Shown: piece by piece, positions 14,500-16,992 of the stretch
How the letters are laid out: each line of letters begins with the position of its first letter
How positions within the stretch are numbered: the stretch's first letter is position 1
NCBI GenBank assembly: GCA_964625835.1
Contig: CAZVES010000048.1
Location: forward strand, 1 to 16,992
DNA: 16,992 nt
Source: UBA5336 sp964625835
Lineage (GTDB): Bacteria; Pseudomonadota; Alphaproteobacteria; Caulobacterales; Hyphomonadaceae
Direction: 5' to 3'
The notes under the pieces: generated by a model
Database searches by the model: none
The model's input: the letters and a program-made list of their open reading frames with translations, nothing else
What the model was told of the DNA's origin: nothing
Made by a program: the position numbers and the translations under genes

Positions 14500-14554
14500 C
14501 ATGGAATTGCGCTAACACCTACGTCCACAGCCTGATCAACACGGGGAGTTTCCC

Positions 14555-16120
14555 ATGCGCCTTGCCATCGTTTTCTGCCTCGCTGCCAGCATGGCGGCGC
14601 TCAGCGCCTGTGGCCAGTCAAGCGCCCCGGGCAACCTGGCCGAGGCCCAGATTGCCGAACGGACACCCGTTGTGCCGCGTCAGTCCTCTGATCCCTATTA
14701 CAGGCAGGCTGCAGCCGCGGTCGCCGGCCGCGCGGAGTCCCGACAAACTGGCCGGGCCCGGAACGTGATCCTTTTCGTCGGCGATGGCATGGGTATTTCG
14801 ACCATCACCGCGGGGCGGATCTATGCCGGCCAGAAGCGTGGACTGGACGGTGAGAGCTACAGCCTGGCCATCGACACACTGCCCCGGGTGGCACTGTCCA
14901 AGACCTATTCCCATGATGGACAGGTGTCTGACAGCGCATCCACCGCGACCGCTATAGTGGCCGGGATCAAATCGAATGTGCGCACCCTTGGCGTGACGAG
15001 CGAGGCCAGCTTTGGAAACTGCGCGAGCGCCCAGGGCAATGGGTCGGACACGCTGTTTGAACTGGCCGAGCGCCAGGGCCTTTCCAGCGGTATCGTCTCA
15101 ACCACGCGGGTCACCCACGCCACGCCGGCAGCCACCTTCGCCGAAAGCCCCAGCCGGGACTGGGAAGACAACACGTCCTTTCGCACCGACGAACCGCCAG
15201 CCGACTGCCCCGACATTGCCCGCCAGCTGGTGGAATGGGATGCCGGTGACGGATTCGAGATCGCCATGGGTGGTGGCCGCCGACATTTCCTGACCGTGGA
15301 TGTCGCCGATCCCGAACTAAACGAGGGCACTGGCCGGCGAACCGATGGGCGGGATCTTGCAGGGGAATGGACCCGAAAGTCCAACCAGCACCGCGTGATC
15401 TACGGTCTGGACGGCTTCAACACAACTGATTTTGACGCCGACACAAAGGTGCTCGGGCTGTTTGAGCCCTCCCACATGAACTACGAGATCGACCGCCCGC
15501 GCGACCGGATGGGCGAACCCTCGCTAGCAGAGATGACCCGCGCAGCCATCACACGGCTGTCGCGCGACGAGGATGGTTATGTGCTCATGATCGAGGGTGG
15601 CCGGATCGACCATGCCCACCATGGCACCAATGCGGCGCGGGCGCTTGAAGACACCGATGCGTTCGACCAGGCCGTCGCGGTCGCCCTGGAAATGACCAGC
15701 GCCGATGACACGCTGGTCATCGTGACTGCCGACCACTCTCACACAATGACAATTGCGGGCTACCAGAAGCGCAACAATCCGATTCTCGGCCTGGCCAGCT
15801 TCGCAACTGGTGAAACCATGAAAGGGGCCGATGGCATGCCCTATACAACGCTCAGCTATGCCAATGGTGGCAGCGCGTGCGCCGGTCGGGAAGGCACGGA
15901 TGGGCCGTGCGTGAGGGCGGACCTGTCGGACATTGATACGACTGAGCCGGATTTCAGGCAGCCCGCCCTCGTGCCCATGTTCTCTGAAACCCATGCCGGT
16001 GAGGATGTGGCCATCTTTGCGCGCGGCCCAGGATCAGAGCTCGTCTCCGGTGTGATGGAACAACACGAGATTTTCCATGTCATGGGCCATGCCACGGGCC
16101 TGGTGGCCACGGAGGAATAA
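14555..16120 (+). CDS. Alkaline phosphatase (PhoA family), predicted lipoprotein
   Basis: This 521-residue secreted phosphomonoesterase of the PhoA superfamily has a lipoprotein signal with lipobox LSAC (16-19) and Gly at +2, so it is likely membrane-anchored in the cell envelope rather than soluble. Catalytic elements match the E. coli enzyme: metal ligand Asp77 in FVGDGMG, nucleophile Ser127 in VSDSASTATA, THATPA near 190, Glu347, Asp352 and His356 in IEGGRIDHAHH, Asp393-His394 in VTADHSHT, and His480 in SETHAG. Two zinc ions and one magnesium are expected. The length is above E. coli PhoA (471), with extra residues between the lipobox and the catalytic domain (20-68). A GGGGAG lies six bases before the ATG. 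I see no clear Pho box in the 55-base gap from the transporter gene. It ends four bases from the msrA stop. Confidence 0.94.
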   Translation: MRLAIVFCLAASMAALSACGQSSAPGNLAEAQIAERTPVVPRQSSDPYYRQAAAAVAGRAESRQTGRARNVILFVGDGMGISTITAGRIYAGQKRGLDGESYSLAIDTLPRVALSKTYSHDGQVSDSASTATAIVAGIKSNVRTLGVTSEASFGNCASAQGNGSDTLFELAERQGLSSGIVSTTRVTHATPAATFAESPSRDWEDNTSFRTDEPPADCPDIARQLVEWDAGDGFEIAMGGGRRHFLTVDVADPELNEGTGRRTDGRDLAGEWTRKSNQHRVIYGLDGFNTTDFDADTKVLGLFEPSHMNYEIDRPRDRMGEPSLAEMTRAAITRLSRDEDGYVLMIEGGRIDHAHHGTNAARALEDTDAFDQAVAVALEMTSADDTLVIVTADHSHTMTIAGYQKRNNPILGLASFATGETMKGADGMPYTTLSYANGGSACAGREGTDGPCVRADLSDIDTTEPDFRQPALVPMFSETHAGEDVAIFARGPGSELVSGVMEQHEIFHVMGHATGLVATEE

Positions 16121-16124
16121 GCCC

Positions 16125-16781
16125 CTATTCACCCGCCACGCCGAGGCCGATCGGGCAGCTCACGCCCGTGCCGCCAATGCCGCAATAGCCGGCCGGGTTC
16201 TTGGCAAGGTATTGCTGGTGGTAGTCCTCGGCGTAGTAGAAGTCTGACAAAGGTGCGATTTCTGTCGTGACCGGGTCATACCCCTTCGCCGTCAGGGCGC
16301 GGCCATAGTCCTTCGCGGTCTGCCTGGCCGTTTCCAGTTGATCCGGGGTGGTGGTGTAGATGGCCGATCGGTACTGGGTTCCGATGTCATTTCCCTGGCG
16401 CATGCCCTGGGTCGGATCATGGTTTTCCCAAAACACTTTCAGTATCTCTGAATACGACACCACGGACGGGTTGAACACGACCTGTACGACCTCGGTATGG
16501 CCGGTCCTGCCGCTGCACGTCTCTTCATAGGTCGGGTTCGGTGTTTCGCCGCCGGCATAACCCGCCGCTGTCATCCAGACGCCATCAAGTTGCCAGAACA
16601 CCCGCTCGGCCCCCCAGAAACAACCCATTGCGATCACGGCCGTTTCAAACCCCTCAGGCGGGTCGGCCTTCAGGGGGCGGTCGAAGACAAAATGGCGCGA
16701 AGCTGTCGGGATCGGCGTGTCGCGACCGGGAAGCGCCTCGCCTCGGGCGGGCAGTTTTGCGGGTTTGCGGGAAAACAGCAT
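16125..16781 (-). CDS. msrA: Peptide-methionine (S)-S-oxide reductase
   Basis: MsrA repairs methionine-S-sulfoxide in proteins, with electrons from thioredoxin. The 218-residue protein has the catalytic motif AMGCFWGAER with Cys54. Family blocks follow: GVWMTAAGYAGG, YEETCSGRTGHTEVVQV, FWENHDPTQGMRQGNDIGTQYRSAIY and the AEDYHQQYL stretch. Resolving cysteines Cys200 (GYCGIGGTGVS) and Cys209 (CPIG) make it the three-cysteine E. coli-like type. The N-terminal 40 residues form the extension found in that subgroup, with no signal peptide, so it is cytoplasmic. The start has GGAG seven bases upstream. It converges on the phosphatase gene with only four bases between stops, so any terminator would have to lie inside the coding sequences. 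Confidence 0.97.
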   Translation of the reverse strand: MLFSRKPAKLPARGEALPGRDTPIPTASRHFVFDRPLKADPPEGFETAVIAMGCFWGAERVFWQLDGVWMTAAGYAGGETPNPTYEETCSGRTGHTEVVQVVFNPSVVSYSEILKVFWENHDPTQGMRQGNDIGTQYRSAIYTTTPDQLETARQTAKDYGRALTAKGYDPVTTEIAPLSDFYYAEDYHQQYLAKNPAGYCGIGGTGVSCPIGLGVAGE

Positions 16782-16846
16782 TCAGGGCTCCAGGACGTTG
16801 GTGTGCGCGTGATATGGTGTCAGTCAGGCCGCACAGCAATCGCGGC

Positions 16847-16874
16847 TTGCGAGCGCGGCCATGGGCTGTATATA
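16847..16874 (+). promoter_or_regulatory. Candidate promoter of tRNA-Ser
   Basis: TTGCGA (16847-16852), a 16-base spacer and TATATA (16869-16874) form a good sigma-70-type pair. The expected start falls near 16881, about a dozen bases before the mature tRNA, a usual distance for a short tRNA leader. Confidence 0.55.
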
Positions 16875-16893
16875 CACGCGTTTTCAAATGCAC

Positions 16894-16983
16894 GGTGAGG
16901 TGGCCGAGTGGTCGAAGGCGCACGCCTGGAACGCGTGTAGGCTGGCAACAGTCTCCAGGGTTCGAATCCCTGTCTCACCGCCA
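16894..16983 (+). tRNA. tRNA-Ser (anticodon GGA)
   Basis: This is a class II tRNA of 90 bases including an encoded CCA. The acceptor stem pairs GGTGAGG (16894-16900) with TCTCACC (16973-16979), with one G-T pair. The discriminator is G and CCA follows at 16981-16983. The D-arm carries GGCCGAGTGGTCGAAGGC, and the anticodon loop is CTGGAAC between GCACGC and GCGTGT-type arms, giving GGA, which reads UCC/UCU serine codons. A long variable arm precedes the T-arm CAGGGTTCGAATCCCTG. The long variable arm and the G73 discriminator fit serine. Confidence 0.96.
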
Positions 16984-16992
16984 CTGCAATTC

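Noticed and set aside
16894..16992. tRNA-Ser as an integration site for a genomic island
   Set aside because: tRNA-Ser genes are common attachment sites, but the window ends nine bases after the tRNA. No integrase or repeated 3' tRNA end is visible.

Overview
The window reads as chromosomal DNA of a GC-rich alphaproteobacterium, probably of the Caulobacterales/Maricaulales/Hyphomonadaceae neighbourhood. The basis is a methionine synthase split into separate genes, an FzlA-like glutathione-S-transferase-fold protein ending in the alphaproteobacterial DLDF-type tail, an argF-hslO pair, and a GluQRS. Gene density is very high, no intergenic gap reaches 300 bases, and I see no insertion sequence, prophage, CRISPR array or other mobile element. 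This looks like ordinary core genome, with a few points worth a second look.

Region 1 (1-4047, minus strand) is a tightly packed methionine/SAM-cycle operon. In transcription order it holds a SahR-like ArsR-methyltransferase regulator, metF, metH part 1 (homocysteine methyltransferase domain), a PNPOx-like flavoprotein, a gamma-glutamylcyclotransferase-like protein, and metH part 2 (cut by the window edge). Adjacent genes overlap or nearly touch. A near-perfect 22-bp palindrome lies just upstream of the regulator, inside its likely promoter, and is the best regulatory signal here. The two accessory enzyme genes sit between the two halves of methionine synthase.

Region 2 (4193-8952, plus strand) carries mlaA and mlaC (retrograde phospholipid transport), a double-hotdog acyl-CoA thioesterase-like gene, a small unknown membrane protein, then argF overlapping hslO (redox chaperone Hsp33).

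Region 3 (8990-12597) has an AGCS sodium:amino-acid symporter (minus, TTG start, enlarged loop), a divergent fzlA-like gene (plus), and an unknown single-pass membrane protein (minus).

Region 4 (12742-16983) has gluQ directly abutting an EamA-family transporter gene, a lipoprotein alkaline phosphatase, a convergent msrA, and a tRNA-Ser(GGA) with its own promoter at the right edge.

The strongest candidates for follow-up are the SahR-like operator with a possibly leaderless autoregulated transcript, the two uncharacterised genes embedded in the split metH operon, and the enlarged loop of the AGCS transporter. I found nothing that I can defend as a wholly new system.
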